Assembly: GCA_016722285.1 (NCBI GenBank) | Contig: JADKGI010000001.1 | Coordinates: forward strand, 186,001-250,000 | DNA length: 64,000 nucleotides | Direction: 5' to 3' | Origin: Saprospiraceae bacterium | GTDB lineage: Bacteria; Bacteroidota; Bacteroidia; Chitinophagales; Saprospiraceae | Part shown: positions 26,175 to 36,333 of the stretch, piece by piece | Layout of the letters: the number at the start of each line of letters is the position of its first letter | How positions within the stretch are numbered: position 1 is the stretch's first letter | Made by a program: the position numbers and the translations under genes | The notes under the pieces: generated by a model | What the model was told of the DNA's origin: nothing | Seen by the model: only the letters and a program-made list of their open reading frames with translations | Database searches by the model: none

Positions 26175-27626
26175 CTAGTTTGATCGCCAGAAGAATGGAG
26201 TAAATATGATCAGAATGGTAAATAGCTCCAGCCTGCCTAATAACATCAGGGAAGAAAAAATCCATTTTGCCGGCAATGGCACCCATGAATAGTTGTCCGT
26301 AGGGCCAAGTTTTCCGATGGCAGGTCCTACATTTCCTAATGTAGTCGCAACACTGCCTATGGCAGTGAGAAAATCCACGCCCGTAAGTGTTATAAACAAG
26401 GAGCCAAAAATAAATAATATAAGGTAAACCAGTAAAAAGACCAGAATATGGGTCAGAATGCGTGGTGCTACCACTTCTTTATTTATTTTAATACGTATCA
26501 TCGCCCGGGGATGCAAAATCCGTTTAAACTCCAGATAAGTATTTTTAACAAATACCATATGGCGAATGAATTTAATACCTCCGGCAGTACTGCCTGCACA
26601 CGCTCCTAAAAAAAGGGTCAGGAAGAAAAACATGGTGAGACCCGGACTCCATTGGGTATAATCTGATATCACAAAACCGGTAGTCGTTACCAGACTTGTC
26701 AGCATAAAGAGCCCGTTTCTGAAATTTTGTTCGTAATCTCCTCCGACCATATGATTAATCCATACACCAAGGATGATGGCTGTAAAGACCATAAAAAGGG
26801 TGTAATACCTGAATTCTTCATTTATCCAGACTCTTTTTACCCTGCCCTTGAATAAATAATACAAAACGGCATAATTGCACCTGCAATAAACATAAAGAAT
26901 AATGGTATATTGGATTGCCGGAGACGTGAAATGGGCAATGCTCGCATTTTTAGTGGAAAAACCTCCTGTCCCCATGGTAGCAAAAGCATGATTTATAGCA
27001 TCAAAAGGGGTCATACCTTCCCACCAAAGCAAACCAAAAAGTGTTGCCGTCAGTCCAAAGTAAATAAGCCAAAGTCTTTTCGCCGTTTCTTTTATTCTGG
27101 GGTGGACTTTATCAGCGGTCGGCCCGGGAGATTCTGCGACGAAAAGTTCTATACCCGCTATCCCCAGGAGTGGAAATATAGCTACAGTAAGCACTATGAT
27201 ACCCATACCTCCGATCCAGTGTGTCAGGCTTCTCCAGAACAGGATGCCGGGGGGCAGGATTTCAATATCACTAAAGATAGTTGCTCCCGTAGTTGTAAAA
27301 CCCGAAACAGACTCGAAAAATGCATCTGTAAATAAGGGAGTAACCCCCGATAGATAAAAAGGCATCGCCCCAAAAAGGCCAAGAAAAAACCAGCCGACAG
27401 CGACGATCAGGTAACCTTCCCTTTTATTGACATACGTGTCGCTGCTGAATTTGTAAATCCATAGTATGGCACCCGTAAGAAAAGTAATTCCTCCCGCTTT
27501 GAAGAACGACATATAATCATATCCATTGTTATAGATCGATACGCCTGCGGTTGCAAACATAGCGATTCCAAGAAGTATCATCAAGACACCTACTACGTTG
27601 GATATGGGCTGATAGTTTATCTTCAT
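26175..27626 (-). CDS. trkH: Trk potassium uptake protein TrkH
   Basis: This 483-residue potassium channel subunit works with TrkA in the inner membrane. Four pore loops are visible: SVSGFTTTGATIF, FATMGTGGFSTKN, LTSLVTTTGFVIS and VATTLGNVGPAIG, each with a Thr-Gly-type filter. The C-terminus LGRLELFTILIIFTPFFW is typical. One oddity is the helix between pores 2 and 3, where YVYCRC replaces an expected LFMFIAGA-like stretch. Adding two T in the A-run at 26894 and one A at 26875 restores the expected helix without changing the frame outside, so compensating indels are likely. Confidence 0.93.
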   Translation of the reverse strand: MKINYQPISNVVGVLMILLGIAMFATAGVSIYNNGYDYMSFFKAGGITFLTGAILWIYKFSSDTYVNKREGYLIVAVGWFFLGLFGAMPFYLSGVTPLFTDAFFESVSGFTTTGATIFSDIEILPPGILFWRSLTHWIGGMGIIVLTVAIFPLLGIAGIELFVAESPGPTADKVHPRIKETAKRLWLIYFGLTATLFGLLWWEGMTPFDAINHAFATMGTGGFSTKNASIAHFTSPAIQYTIILYVYCRCNYAVLYYLFKGRVKRVWINEEFRYYTLFMVFTAIILGVWINHMVGGDYEQNFRNGLFMLTSLVTTTGFVISDYTQWSPGLTMFFFLTLFLGACAGSTAGGIKFIRHMVFVKNTYLEFKRILHPRAMIRIKINKEVVAPRILTHILVFLLVYLILFIFGSLFITLTGVDFLTAIGSVATTLGNVGPAIGKLGPTDNYSWVPLPAKWIFSSLMLLGRLELFTILIIFTPFFWRSN

Positions 27627-27631
27627 ATCTG

Positions 27632-28969
27632 CTATCTGAATATATCTTCGATCCTCCCAATGGCTCCCGGCAAAGCCAGAACTATGACTTTATCATGAAG
27701 CTGCAAGATAAAATCTCCTGTCGGGATAATCGTATCATCTCCCCTGATGACAGCACCTATTATGGTTTGAGATGGTAATTTAAGATGTTTAAGGGTCAAC
27801 CGTGTCAGTCTGCTTTCCTTGTGTATAGCGTATTCTATCACCTCCGCATCTACTCCATGCAAACTGGCAATAGCTTCAACCTTACCTTTTCGCACGTATC
27901 TAAAAATATTATTTGCCGCAATTATTTTTTTATTGATCATTGTATCCACTCCTATATTTTGAGAAATATGGGTATAATCCAGATTTTCTACCAGTGCGAT
28001 GGTCTTATATACACCCAGATTTTCTGCCATCAGAGAGGTGATGATATTTGTTTCACTATTTGGAGTAACGGCTATAAAGGCATCGATTTTTTCCAGACCT
28101 TCCTCCTTCAATAGCTCAATATTGGACGGATCTCCTTTTATAACTAAGGTATTATTTAACTCATCGAGCAATATTTTGCACTGCTTTTCATTTTCTTCGA
28201 TAATAGAAATATTATACTGGTATTCCAGCTTCTTGGCTGCAGTAAGTGAAATAACATTTCCCCCAATAAACATAATACTTTTTATCTTTCTGGAAGGTTT
28301 TCCAATCATTTCCAAAAGGTCATCAACTTCTGACTTATTGATAATAAAATAGATATGGTCACCTCTGCGCATTATTGTATTGGCTCTGGGCAGGATCGTT
28401 TCATTTCCCCTCAGGATGGCAACAGGCGAATGGCTGGTACTCTTATATTTTTTAATCTGCTCGATTGTTTTTCCTTCATAAAAGGAATATTCCTCGATTT
28501 TAAGTCCTATCAAAGACACTTTGCCGTTCTCAAAATCGAAACTATCTGTAACCTGACCAAATTCCAGCAATCGCAGGATTTCCTGCGAAGCCAATAATGA
28601 TGGGGAAATAATTTTGTCCACCCCAAGCTCTCTGAAGATATTTTTGGCTTCTTTTTCCAGATTGGATATGTTATTTATCCTGGCTATGGTCTGTTTTGCC
28701 CCGAGTTTTTTAGCTATCGAACAGGCCATGAGGTTGTCATTTTCTCGGGTTGTCACCGCAAGAAATATGGAAACAGCGTCCAGATTGATATCTTTAAGTA
28801 GTGTAATGGATGATGCGTCTCCATACACTGTCTGGACATCCAGATGACTCTGGGCGTAATCGAGAACGTCCCGGTTTGAGTCAATGATGATAATATCGTG
28901 TTGGGCAGATGAAAGTAATTTTGCAAGGTGAAAACCTATACCGCCAGCACCTGCTATGACTATTTTCAT
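27632..28969 (-). CDS. trkA: Trk potassium uptake regulatory subunit TrkA
   Basis: This intact 445-residue cytosolic protein has two RCK units. Each has an NAD-binding Rossmann N-lobe (MKIVIAGAGGIGFHLAKLLS at the start and SIMFIGGNVISLTAAKK near residue 231) and a TrkA_C ligand-binding lobe. It gates TrkH in response to nucleotides. It is 5 bp from trkH in the same direction, so the two are co-transcribed. In the second lobe the usual GxGxxG is changed to IGGNVIS, so nucleotide binding there may differ. Confidence 0.94.
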   Translation of the reverse strand: MKIVIAGAGGIGFHLAKLLSSAQHDIIIIDSNRDVLDYAQSHLDVQTVYGDASSITLLKDINLDAVSIFLAVTTRENDNLMACSIAKKLGAKQTIARINNISNLEKEAKNIFRELGVDKIISPSLLASQEILRLLEFGQVTDSFDFENGKVSLIGLKIEEYSFYEGKTIEQIKKYKSTSHSPVAILRGNETILPRANTIMRRGDHIYFIINKSEVDDLLEMIGKPSRKIKSIMFIGGNVISLTAAKKLEYQYNISIIEENEKQCKILLDELNNTLVIKGDPSNIELLKEEGLEKIDAFIAVTPNSETNIITSLMAENLGVYKTIALVENLDYTHISQNIGVDTMINKKIIAANNIFRYVRKGKVEAIASLHGVDAEVIEYAIHKESRLTRLTLKHLKLPSQTIIGAVIRGDDTIIPTGDFILQLHDKVIVLALPGAIGRIEDIFR

Positions 28970-29096
28970 AATAAAAAATATCGTTATGGATAAACTTGAA
29001 TTGACGCAAAAAGTAGAATAAAATTCAAATTATTGGCAACAAACTGACCATTACGATAAATTGGTATTCAATTAAAAGCAAAATATATATATTGAC

Positions 29097-32000
29097 TTAC
29101 ATATTCCTCCTGTACTTTCCTCCCACTTCATACAGGGCATTGGTGATCTGTCCAAGGGTACAGTATTTAACCGTTTCCATCAATCCATCAAAAAGATTTT
29201 GATTTGATATGGCTTGTTTTTGCAAAAGAGCCAAGGCTGAAGCAGACGAAGCAGGGTTTGCTTTTTTCAGGCTATCGACTGTAGATATCTGGGCAAGTTT
29301 TTCTTCTTCTGTAGCCCGGATGACCTCTCCGGGTATGATGGTTGGTGAGCCCTCCTTTGACAGAAATGTATTCACTCCGATTATGGGGAAGTCACCACTG
29401 TGCTTAAGCGTTTCATAATACAACGACTCTTCCTGAATCTTGCTGCGCTGATACATCGTCTCCATAGCCCCCAGAACACCACCACGCTCAGTGATCCTGT
29501 CAAACTCTGCAAGCACAGCCTCTTCTACCAGATCAGTGAGCTCTTCGATAATGAAGGATCCCTGAATGGGGTTTTCGTTCATTGCCATACCCAGTTCTTT
29601 ATTTATGATCAACTGTATCGCCATCGCACGACGGACGCTTTCTTCTGTTGGGGTAGTGATGGCTTCGTCGTAAGCATTGGTATGCAATGAGTTGCAGTTA
29701 TCATAAATAGCGTATAGTGCCTGTAGGGTGGTCCGTATGTCATTAAATGCAATCTCCTGTGCGTGCAGAGACCTTCCTGATGTCTGGATATGATACTTAA
29801 GCATTTGAGATCGTGCATTGCCTCCATATTTATATCGGATAGCTTTAGCCCAAATTCTTCTGGCTACCCGACCTATCACAGCATATTCCGGATCCAGACC
29901 ATTGCTGAAGAAAAATGATAAATTAGGAGCAAAATCATCGATATGCATTCCGCGGCTCAGGTAATACTCAACAAAGGTAAATCCATTAGACAGGGTAAAG
30001 GCGAGTTGGGATATCGGATTGGCTCCTGCTTCAGCTATGTGATACCCTGAAATAGAAACAGAATAAAAATTGCGCACCTGATTTTCGATAAAATACTGCT
30101 GCACGTCACCCATCAGCCTTAAAGAAAATTCAGTACTGAATATACACGTATTCTGAGCCTGATCCTCTTTAAGTATATCCGCCTGTACGGTACCTCTGAC
30201 CGAGGAAAGTGCTTTGGCTTTCAAATCCTCATATACATCTGCCGGCAATACTTCGTCACCGGTAATGCCCAACATCAATGTACCCAATCCATCATTGCCT
30301 TGAGGTAAATCTCCTTTATAGGTAATTCTACTGAAGCCTTTATTATCGTACTTCTCTTTCAATCTTTTTTCTACCATATGCTCCAGATGGTGCTGATGAA
30401 TATATTTTTCGCACTGCTGATCTATGGCTGCATTCATAAAAAAAGCACAAATCGTGGCTGCCGGCCCATTAATAGTCATAGACACAGATGTTGACGGATC
30501 ACATAGGTCAAACCCTGAATACAGAATTTTTGCATCATCCAGACTACAAATACTTACTCCTGAATTGCCTATTTTGCCATAGATATCCGGTCTGTGATCA
30601 GGGTCTTCCCCGTATAGAGTGACGGAATCAAATGCGGTTGAAAGTCGTTTTGCGGGTAAGCCCAACGAGACATAATGAAATCTTTTATTGGTACGTTCCG
30701 GGCCGCCTTCTCCGGCAAACATTCGGGTTGGGTCTTCGCCTTCTCTTTTGAACGGAAACACTCCCGAAGTATATGGAAATTCTCCAGGCACATTTTCCTG
30801 CAGATTCCATTTCAGGATATCACCCCAATCTTTGTATTGTGGAAGACTGATTTTATTAATTCTCGTGTGGGAAAGCGAAAGTACAAAAGGCACTACTTTA
30901 ATCTCTTTGTTTCTGACTTTATAGGCAAATTCATCAGAGGTATATTGATTTTTTTTATTCTCCCAGTTTTCGAGTATGCGCTTATTCTCTCCGGAAAGAT
31001 CATCCCATATTTTTTGGTGCCGGGATTCCAATTCAGTGACTATTTTCTTATCCTGTATTAGTTTTATCGTATTAGCAATACTATATGCTTTTGTAGCCAA
31101 TAATGCCTGTTCTTCTGCTTTTTTATCGTAATTCCGGTTGAGTTCGGATATCTCAGAGAGGTACCTTATTCTATTGGGCGGTATGATATATACTTTTTCG
31201 CTTTCGCCAACAGGCAAATCTATGTCTGACTTTAAGTTGGCATCTGTTTTCTGATTTATTGTATTGATCAGTTTTTTGTACAGCATGTTGGTACCCGGAT
31301 CGTTAAACTGAGAAGCAATCGTCCCATAAACGGGGATGTCCTCAGGATCTTTATCCCATATGTTGTGATTTCTCTGATATTGCTTTCTAACATCCCTCAA
31401 TGCATCAGGAGCGCCTTTTTTATCAAATTTATTGATGGCAATTAGATCGGCAAAATCAAGCATGTCAATTTTCTCCAGTTGACTTGCTGCGCCGTATTCG
31501 GGTGTCATGATATACATAGACACATCAGAATGATCGACTATTTCCGTATCTGACTGGCCTATACCTGATGTTTCGAGTATGATCAGGTCAAATCCGGCCA
31601 TTTTCAATACATCGACCGCTCCCTGTACATATTTTGAGAGGGCGAGATTGGATTGTCGGGTCGCCAGTGATCGCATAAACACCCGATCGTTGCTGATGGC
31701 ATTCATACGGATGCGATCTCCAAGCAGGGCACCTCCGGTCTTTCTCTTGGAAGGATCTACTGAGATAATGCCTAATTTTTTATCTTCAAAATCAAGAAGA
31801 AACCTTCTGACCAACTCATCAATTATAGAAGATTTTCCGGATCCCCCTGTACCAGTTATACCCAGCACCGGAACTTTGTTAATTTGCTGACTTAAAGCCT
31901 TGAAAATGTCCTGATGCCTTTCAGGAAAATTTTCCAGACACGTAATCACTCTGGCTATATCATGCTTATTTTGGGTTTTAAGGTTTGCAAATTCGCCATT

Positions 32001-32453
32001 GAGATGATCGCCTATCGGAAAATCACATGCCTTGAGTAAATCATTGATCATACCCTGCAATCCCATTGATCTGCCATCATCCGGAGAGTATATTCTGGTG
32101 ATCCCATAAGCATGAAGCTCTTCTATCTCTGTTGGGTGGATAGTACCGCCACCACCGCCAAAGATTTTTATATAGCCGCAATCTTTCTCTTTTAAAAGGT
32201 CATGGATATACTTAAAAAACTCGATATGCCCGCCCTGATAAGAAGTGATAGCAATACCCTGGACATCCTCCTGAATAGCTGTATTTACGATCTCCATAGC
32301 GGCTCTGTTGTGACCTAAATGGATAATCTCTGCACCTGATCTCTGCATAATACGCCTCATAATATTAATGGCAGCATCGTGTCCGTCAAAAAGAGAGCCC
32401 GCTGTGACTATCCTTATCTTATTGTGAGGGTTGTATATTTCTTGTTCAATCAT
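29097..32453 (-). CDS. icmF: Fused isobutyryl-CoA mutase IcmF
   Basis: This single 1118-residue polypeptide combines three parts. Residues ~12-145 form a B12-binding domain with LFDGHDAAIN; residues ~193-420 form a MeaB-like GTPase chaperone with the P-loop GITGTGGSGKSS and the switch-like NKFDKKGAPDA; residues ~560-1118 are the radical mutase barrel with YTSGVFPFKREGEDPTRMFA. IcmF interconverts isobutyryl-CoA and n-butyryl-CoA (some also pivalyl/isovaleryl) using adenosylcobalamin, so it links valine-type catabolism with butyrate metabolism. It is preceded by a 408-bp spacer carrying a CRP/FNR-like element and has a -7 element 26 nt from the ATG. Confidence 0.96.
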   Translation of the reverse strand: MIEQEIYNPHNKIRIVTAGSLFDGHDAAINIMRRIMQRSGAEIIHLGHNRAAMEIVNTAIQEDVQGIAITSYQGGHIEFFKYIHDLLKEKDCGYIKIFGGGGGTIHPTEIEELHAYGITRIYSPDDGRSMGLQGMINDLLKACDFPIGDHLNGEFANLKTQNKHDIARVITCLENFPERHQDIFKALSQQINKVPVLGITGTGGSGKSSIIDELVRRFLLDFEDKKLGIISVDPSKRKTGGALLGDRIRMNAISNDRVFMRSLATRQSNLALSKYVQGAVDVLKMAGFDLIILETSGIGQSDTEIVDHSDVSMYIMTPEYGAASQLEKIDMLDFADLIAINKFDKKGAPDALRDVRKQYQRNHNIWDKDPEDIPVYGTIASQFNDPGTNMLYKKLINTINQKTDANLKSDIDLPVGESEKVYIIPPNRIRYLSEISELNRNYDKKAEEQALLATKAYSIANTIKLIQDKKIVTELESRHQKIWDDLSGENKRILENWENKKNQYTSDEFAYKVRNKEIKVVPFVLSLSHTRINKISLPQYKDWGDILKWNLQENVPGEFPYTSGVFPFKREGEDPTRMFAGEGGPERTNKRFHYVSLGLPAKRLSTAFDSVTLYGEDPDHRPDIYGKIGNSGVSICSLDDAKILYSGFDLCDPSTSVSMTINGPAATICAFFMNAAIDQQCEKYIHQHHLEHMVEKRLKEKYDNKGFSRITYKGDLPQGNDGLGTLMLGITGDEVLPADVYEDLKAKALSSVRGTVQADILKEDQAQNTCIFSTEFSLRLMGDVQQYFIENQVRNFYSVSISGYHIAEAGANPISQLAFTLSNGFTFVEYYLSRGMHIDDFAPNLSFFFSNGLDPEYAVIGRVARRIWAKAIRYKYGGNARSQMLKYHIQTSGRSLHAQEIAFNDIRTTLQALYAIYDNCNSLHTNAYDEAITTPTEESVRRAMAIQLIINKELGMAMNENPIQGSFIIEELTDLVEEAVLAEFDRITERGGVLGAMETMYQRSKIQEESLYYETLKHSGDFPIIGVNTFLSKEGSPTIIPGEVIRATEEEKLAQISTVDSLKKANPASSASALALLQKQAISNQNLFDGLMETVKYCTLGQITNALYEVGGKYRRNM

Positions 32454-32478
32454 AGCAGATGTGAAAGTTGTGACGTTG

Positions 32479-32486
32479 CAAAAATA
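32479..32486 (-). promoter_or_regulatory. -7 element for icmF
   Basis: The reverse strand reads TATTTTTG, 25 nt before the icmF ATG. A TTG is 23 nt further upstream (32512-32510), slightly wider than usual. Confidence 0.45.
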
Positions 32487-32748
32487 CTAAAAATAATTTA
32501 AGCGTTTTCCAATGATCAACTGAACACAAAATGACTCAAAAATACATATTAATCATCAGGGACTTTAACAAACGAAAACCTTTAAGAATCCTAATCTCTT
32601 TCAGAAATACTAATTGAACATAATAAATCAAGTGATGTGCTTACCAATCACAAAAATAATGCATTTTTTGTCAAATGTAGCACCTTATTAAGTGAATAGC
32701 ATCACAAATGATGAAACAAGAGCTAAAGTATTACGAATAAAATTGACC

Positions 32749-32785
32749 TTTTTTAATTGAAATCGATCATATCAAAACAATTACA
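32749..32785. promoter_or_regulatory. 37-nt conserved element, copy A (CRP/FNR-like core)
   Basis: The segment TTGAAATCGATCAT fits TTGA-N6-TCAT, close to the TTGA-N6-TCAA operator of CRP/FNR-family regulators. The whole 37 nt matches 32 of 37 positions with 54757-54793. Here it sits ~300 bp upstream of icmF. Function inferred. Confidence 0.5.
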
Positions 32786-32861
32786 GCTTTAATATTAAAT
32801 ATGACTATAAATTAATGAAATATGCTTGATAGGCCAAAATTTTACTCTTGTTCTGTTGGTT

Positions 32862-34801
32862 TTACAACTTCATTTTATACAAAACAAATTCTGTTCTCCG
32901 ATTCTTTTGTCGCCCTTCTTCAGTATCATTTGACGATAAGGGAACAGACTCTCCTTTGCCCGAAGATTTTAGTCTATCTTTGCTTATTCCCCTTTCAATG
33001 AGTGCCATTACAACGGACAAGGCCCTTTCTTCAGATAATTTTAGATTGTCAGCTTCATTTCCAATGTTGTCAGTATGACCGGTGATAATGATTCCCATAT
33101 CCGGTCTTTTTTGAAGGAGGTCAGTGAGCAGAGATATTTCAGTCTTTGACTGTGGTAATAGTACCGAAGATCCTGTCGCAAAAAATACATTCCGGAGTAT
33201 AACCGGTGCAGCTTCAGGAAATTTTTCAATCGGATAAAGTGCAATGTTGAGATAATAAGGCTCATGAATTTTTTTAATATTGCTCATGTCAAAATTATGG
33301 GCATAGTATTGATACCCATCTTTCTGGATAATGCAGGCATAATTTCTGCCAGTAGTAATGCCACTCAGGAAACTCCCATCTTTATGTGTAGTAACTACAA
33401 AAACCGTTTCGCCGGAGTCAACATCACGTATAGAGACCTGACATTCCAGCTTCATTCCGGTGATAGCATCAGTCACATTTCCCTTTATAAAAGTTGTCGG
33501 GAGAGGGCGTGCAAAATCATAGAGGTCAAACATAAAAATATCAAGATTGCCCCTGCTTTTTCCGGTTACATAATCCATATCACTGGAATAATATGCTTTG
33601 GTTCCATCCAAAGAAACCACCAGTCCCCCTTCCTGATTTTCTGTGTTGATAGGATAGCCGATATTTACCGGAGTTTGCCACAACCCTGTGACGGCGTCTT
33701 TTCTGCTGAAGTATATATCAAAACTACCCATCCCTGGCCTGCCATCTGATCTGAAATATATTGTCTTTCCATCCGGATGTAAAAAAGGGGTTTCGTCGTT
33801 TCCCTCAGTATTTATCTCAGAACCCAGATTTACAGGTGTTACCCAGGCATTTTTGTCATCTCTCCAAGTCATCCACAAGTCAGACTCCCCCAGAGTACCC
33901 AGCCTTCTGCTCGAAAAAATCAATCTTCTGCCATCAGGAGATAAGGTGGGCTGTGAGTCCCAGGCGGCCGTATTTACCTTTTGACCCATGTTTACAGGCT
34001 TAGTCCATTTGTCATCTGTTAGTATTGAGTAATACAGATCGCAGCTACCATAAGAATCTCTGCGGTCGCATGCTGTAAAAACTATAAATTTGCCGTCAGC
34101 GAAATGGCATGAGCACCTTCATTCTGGGGTGTATTAAGTTGAAATACCGGTGATGCTATACGGAAAGATCCTGTACTATCTCTACCAGCGATAAAAAAAT
34201 CTTCCTGACCGGTATTTCTTGTAAAAATCATTCCGGATCCATCCAGGCTCAGGCTTGGAGAATATTCAGAATATTTGGAATTGACTACTGGCCCCATATT
34301 CACTGGTTTAAATGGTACCGGGTTTTTGAGCGCCTGATCTTTAAACTTTAGTTCGGCACTCATAAAAAGCGCCTTTTTTACTTTAGCGGCATTTGTTTTT
34401 TGCTTAGAAATGTACATATCCAGCTCCGAGGCTGCTTCGATGTATTTTTTCTGTTGTGTCAGCACCTGAGCCATTGAATAATACATTTCTGCATCAAAAT
34501 CCGGGGCCTGCTCTATAGCATACCTAAACCATCTAGCTGCATTATTAAGTTCACCTATAGAGTTGTAGTTGCTGGCTAATCGTAGTATTCCTTCAATAAA
34601 GTTAGGTTCCAATTTCAGCAGTTCTTCAAATTTTTTTATACTCTTCTTAAAGTCACCTATTTGTGCGCACTTTTTAGCTTCGCTAAATATCTTAGCCTCT
34701 TTCGCATTCAATTGCTCCTTGACTAAGATTTGACCGTTGACATGAGTTGTCAATAAGTAATTTGATATCAGCAATAAAAGTAAAATCCTGAAGGCTGGCA
34801 T
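32862..34801 (-). CDS. PorE-like OmpA/TPR/beta-propeller protein (one frameshift)
   Basis: Adding one base near 34100 joins two frames into a 646-residue exported protein: signal peptide, TPR region (~25-155, ITKKFEEL-like repeats, e.g. ARWFRYAIEQAPDFDAEMYY), PD40 propeller repeats (~165-430, PSLSLDGSGMIFTRN, PTLSPDGRRLIFSSRR), a carboxypeptidase-regulatory-like beta domain (IKGNVTDAITGMKLECQVSI) and a C-terminal OmpA peptidoglycan-binding domain (ITGHTDNIGNEADNLKLSEE). This order matches PorE of the type IX secretion system, which anchors the machine to peptidoglycan. Paralogues with the same domains exist, so the assignment to PorE is probable, not certain. Last gene of an envelope operon. 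Confidence 0.8.
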
Positions 34802-34809
34802 ATATTATT

Positions 34810-35413
34810 TTAGTTTAATGCAGGTGTCTGCCCTTTTACTATGAGTTTCCAGCCACCGCTGTTGAGTGCCATTTCCATCATTTTGATATATTCATTTTTT
34901 GTTTCTCAGCAGTGGCCAGCAGGGGCGTATTTTTCGCTTTGGAAGCGATGAGATCTTTGCTTTCTTGTTAATCATATTATACTCTTCCGTAGTAAACTTA
35001 TTGAAGGTGCCTTCGCTGATGTCATAATAATCCAGATTATGATCAATAGACAGGATTTCAGGCTCAGGCAATTCATTGAGCGTGATGGTTTTTGTCAGGC
35101 TGTCTATCGTGATGTTTACTTTTTCAAAGTCATATCCTACAGATACTTTTGCAGTGACGCGAAGGATGATCTTTTTAGAAAATAAGTTGAAAAAATCATA
35201 ATCATAGGATTCTTTATAATTGTACAACTCTGAAAATTGTCCTTCTACGCTGATAAGCTTTGTAACCGTCTTTATTTTTTCTAAAACCAAAGTAGTACTT
35301 TCTGCTTTTTGGGCTTCAAACCAATGACTTTTCATAAAATACCACATTCCGGCACAAAGTCCTAAAAATAGAATGCATAAAAAAATCAACTGTTTTATCG
35401 TAAAGCGCAGCAT
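34810..35413 (-). CDS. DUF4230-family membrane-anchored protein (two frameshifts)
   Basis: The gene reads as 173 residues, but adding one base at 34956-34958 and another at 34895-34900 extends it to 201 residues with the normal ending NSGGWKLIVKGQTPAL and a stop 8 bp before the PorE-like start. One N-terminal transmembrane segment (residues 7-25) is followed by the DUF4230 domain (TTLVLEKIKTVTKLISVEGQ, INITIDSLTKTITLNELPEP-like strands). The family is of unknown function. Both indels are in A/T runs. The short gap suggests co-transcription with the PorE-like gene. Confidence 0.8.
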
Positions 35414-35484
35414 TTGCTTATATTTTTTATCGTAATTATGTAAGTATATGCTTTCAAATCTTATTTCTTAACAATTTCATTTTA

Positions 35485-36333
35485 TCAATCATATATTTCT
35501 GAATCCAGATTGTACTTAAGACCTTTATAGGATTTAAGCACTGCTTTCACACTTCCCACAGATATCGGAGACTCAATCAGTAAAGGTAGCTTATTTGCAT
35601 CATCAGAAACCCATAATGTCATTTGATTGCCATCTTTAAATACATTTCCAGCCACTACATCCGGATAAATCCGCACAGTCCTGAACTTCCCCAGATCTTT
35701 TATCTCTTTATTTTCTTTCCCGTTATATCTTATATTGATAGGAAAAACCTCGTTATCAAAAAACATTTTCACCTGAACCTGATCCCCTTTTTTCATTCCT
35801 TCAGTATCCAAATTTCTCATGTAATAAATGTTAGATATAAGATCCTGCATACACTGGTCCAACTTATGTATCCTGGGTTTGGCTTCATCTCGTGTCTTGC
35901 CGTGGTAACTTAAGGCTATATTTCTGGGCTGGTCAAAAATGATACTGTCATACAGACGATAATTTCCTTCCTCTATGACCCTTACAAAGTTTTTTGGAAA
36001 CATCGTTTCTTTATTGACACTCGAAGAGTAAAAGTCGTTGACTTTGAATACTTTTTCGTAGCTTTTGTATGTTTTGCCTATGGCTCTGAATTCGTAAGTA
36101 GTGTTCGTTTCGCGTACTGAAAAAACAACTTCTCCCGCAGGCAACCAGATAAAACCCAGATTGTAGTACAGTTTATAAACGAGATTCTCTCCATTTTCAA
36201 AGACATTATTGCTGACACTGCAATCAATCAATTCTGTAGATTTAATATGTTCCTGAAATGACAAAAAGGTAATCAATACAGTTGTCAGAATCAAAGATAT
36301 GGTGTAGATTTTTATATTTTTTGGTATGTTCAT
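35485..36333 (-). CDS. DUF3108-domain exported protein
   Basis: This 282-residue protein has an N-terminal hydrophobic signal/anchor (residues 8-25). It has the DUF3108 pattern: FENGENLVYKLYYNLGFIWL, AGEVVFSVRET, a YKSYEKVFKVNDFYSS loop, then KKGDQVQVKMFFDNEVFPIN and LWVSDDANKLPLLIESPISV near the end. The family is periplasmic with unknown role. It overlaps the flippase-like gene by 4 nt (ATGA), so they are translationally coupled. Confidence 0.85.
   Translation of the reverse strand: MNIPKNIKIYTISLILTTVLITFLSFQEHIKSTELIDCSVSNNVFENGENLVYKLYYNLGFIWLPAGEVVFSVRETNTTYEFRAIGKTYKSYEKVFKVNDFYSSSVNKETMFPKNFVRVIEEGNYRLYDSIIFDQPRNIALSYHGKTRDEAKPRIHKLDQCMQDLISNIYYMRNLDTEGMKKGDQVQVKMFFDNEVFPINIRYNGKENKEIKDLGKFRTVRIYPDVVAGNVFKDGNQMTLWVSDDANKLPLLIESPISVGSVKAVLKSYKGLKYNLDSEIYD

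Larger units (their letters stand above)
32454..32861. other. Regulatory spacer upstream of icmF
   Basis: No gene. Contains reverse-strand -7 elements at 32479 and 32651 (both TATTTTTG) and the 37-nt motif at 32749-32785. No terminator for the PorE-like gene was recognised. Confidence 0.35.

Noticed and set aside
26020..26286. 88-codon reverse frame overlapping the end of trkH
   Set aside because: The first part is an out-of-frame shadow of TrkH. The remainder has no start or recognised family, so it is noted only as spacer content.
32454..32861. Cobalamin riboswitch in front of the B12-dependent icmF
   Set aside because: No B12-box-like sequence or compact GC-rich fold is visible in this AT-rich spacer.
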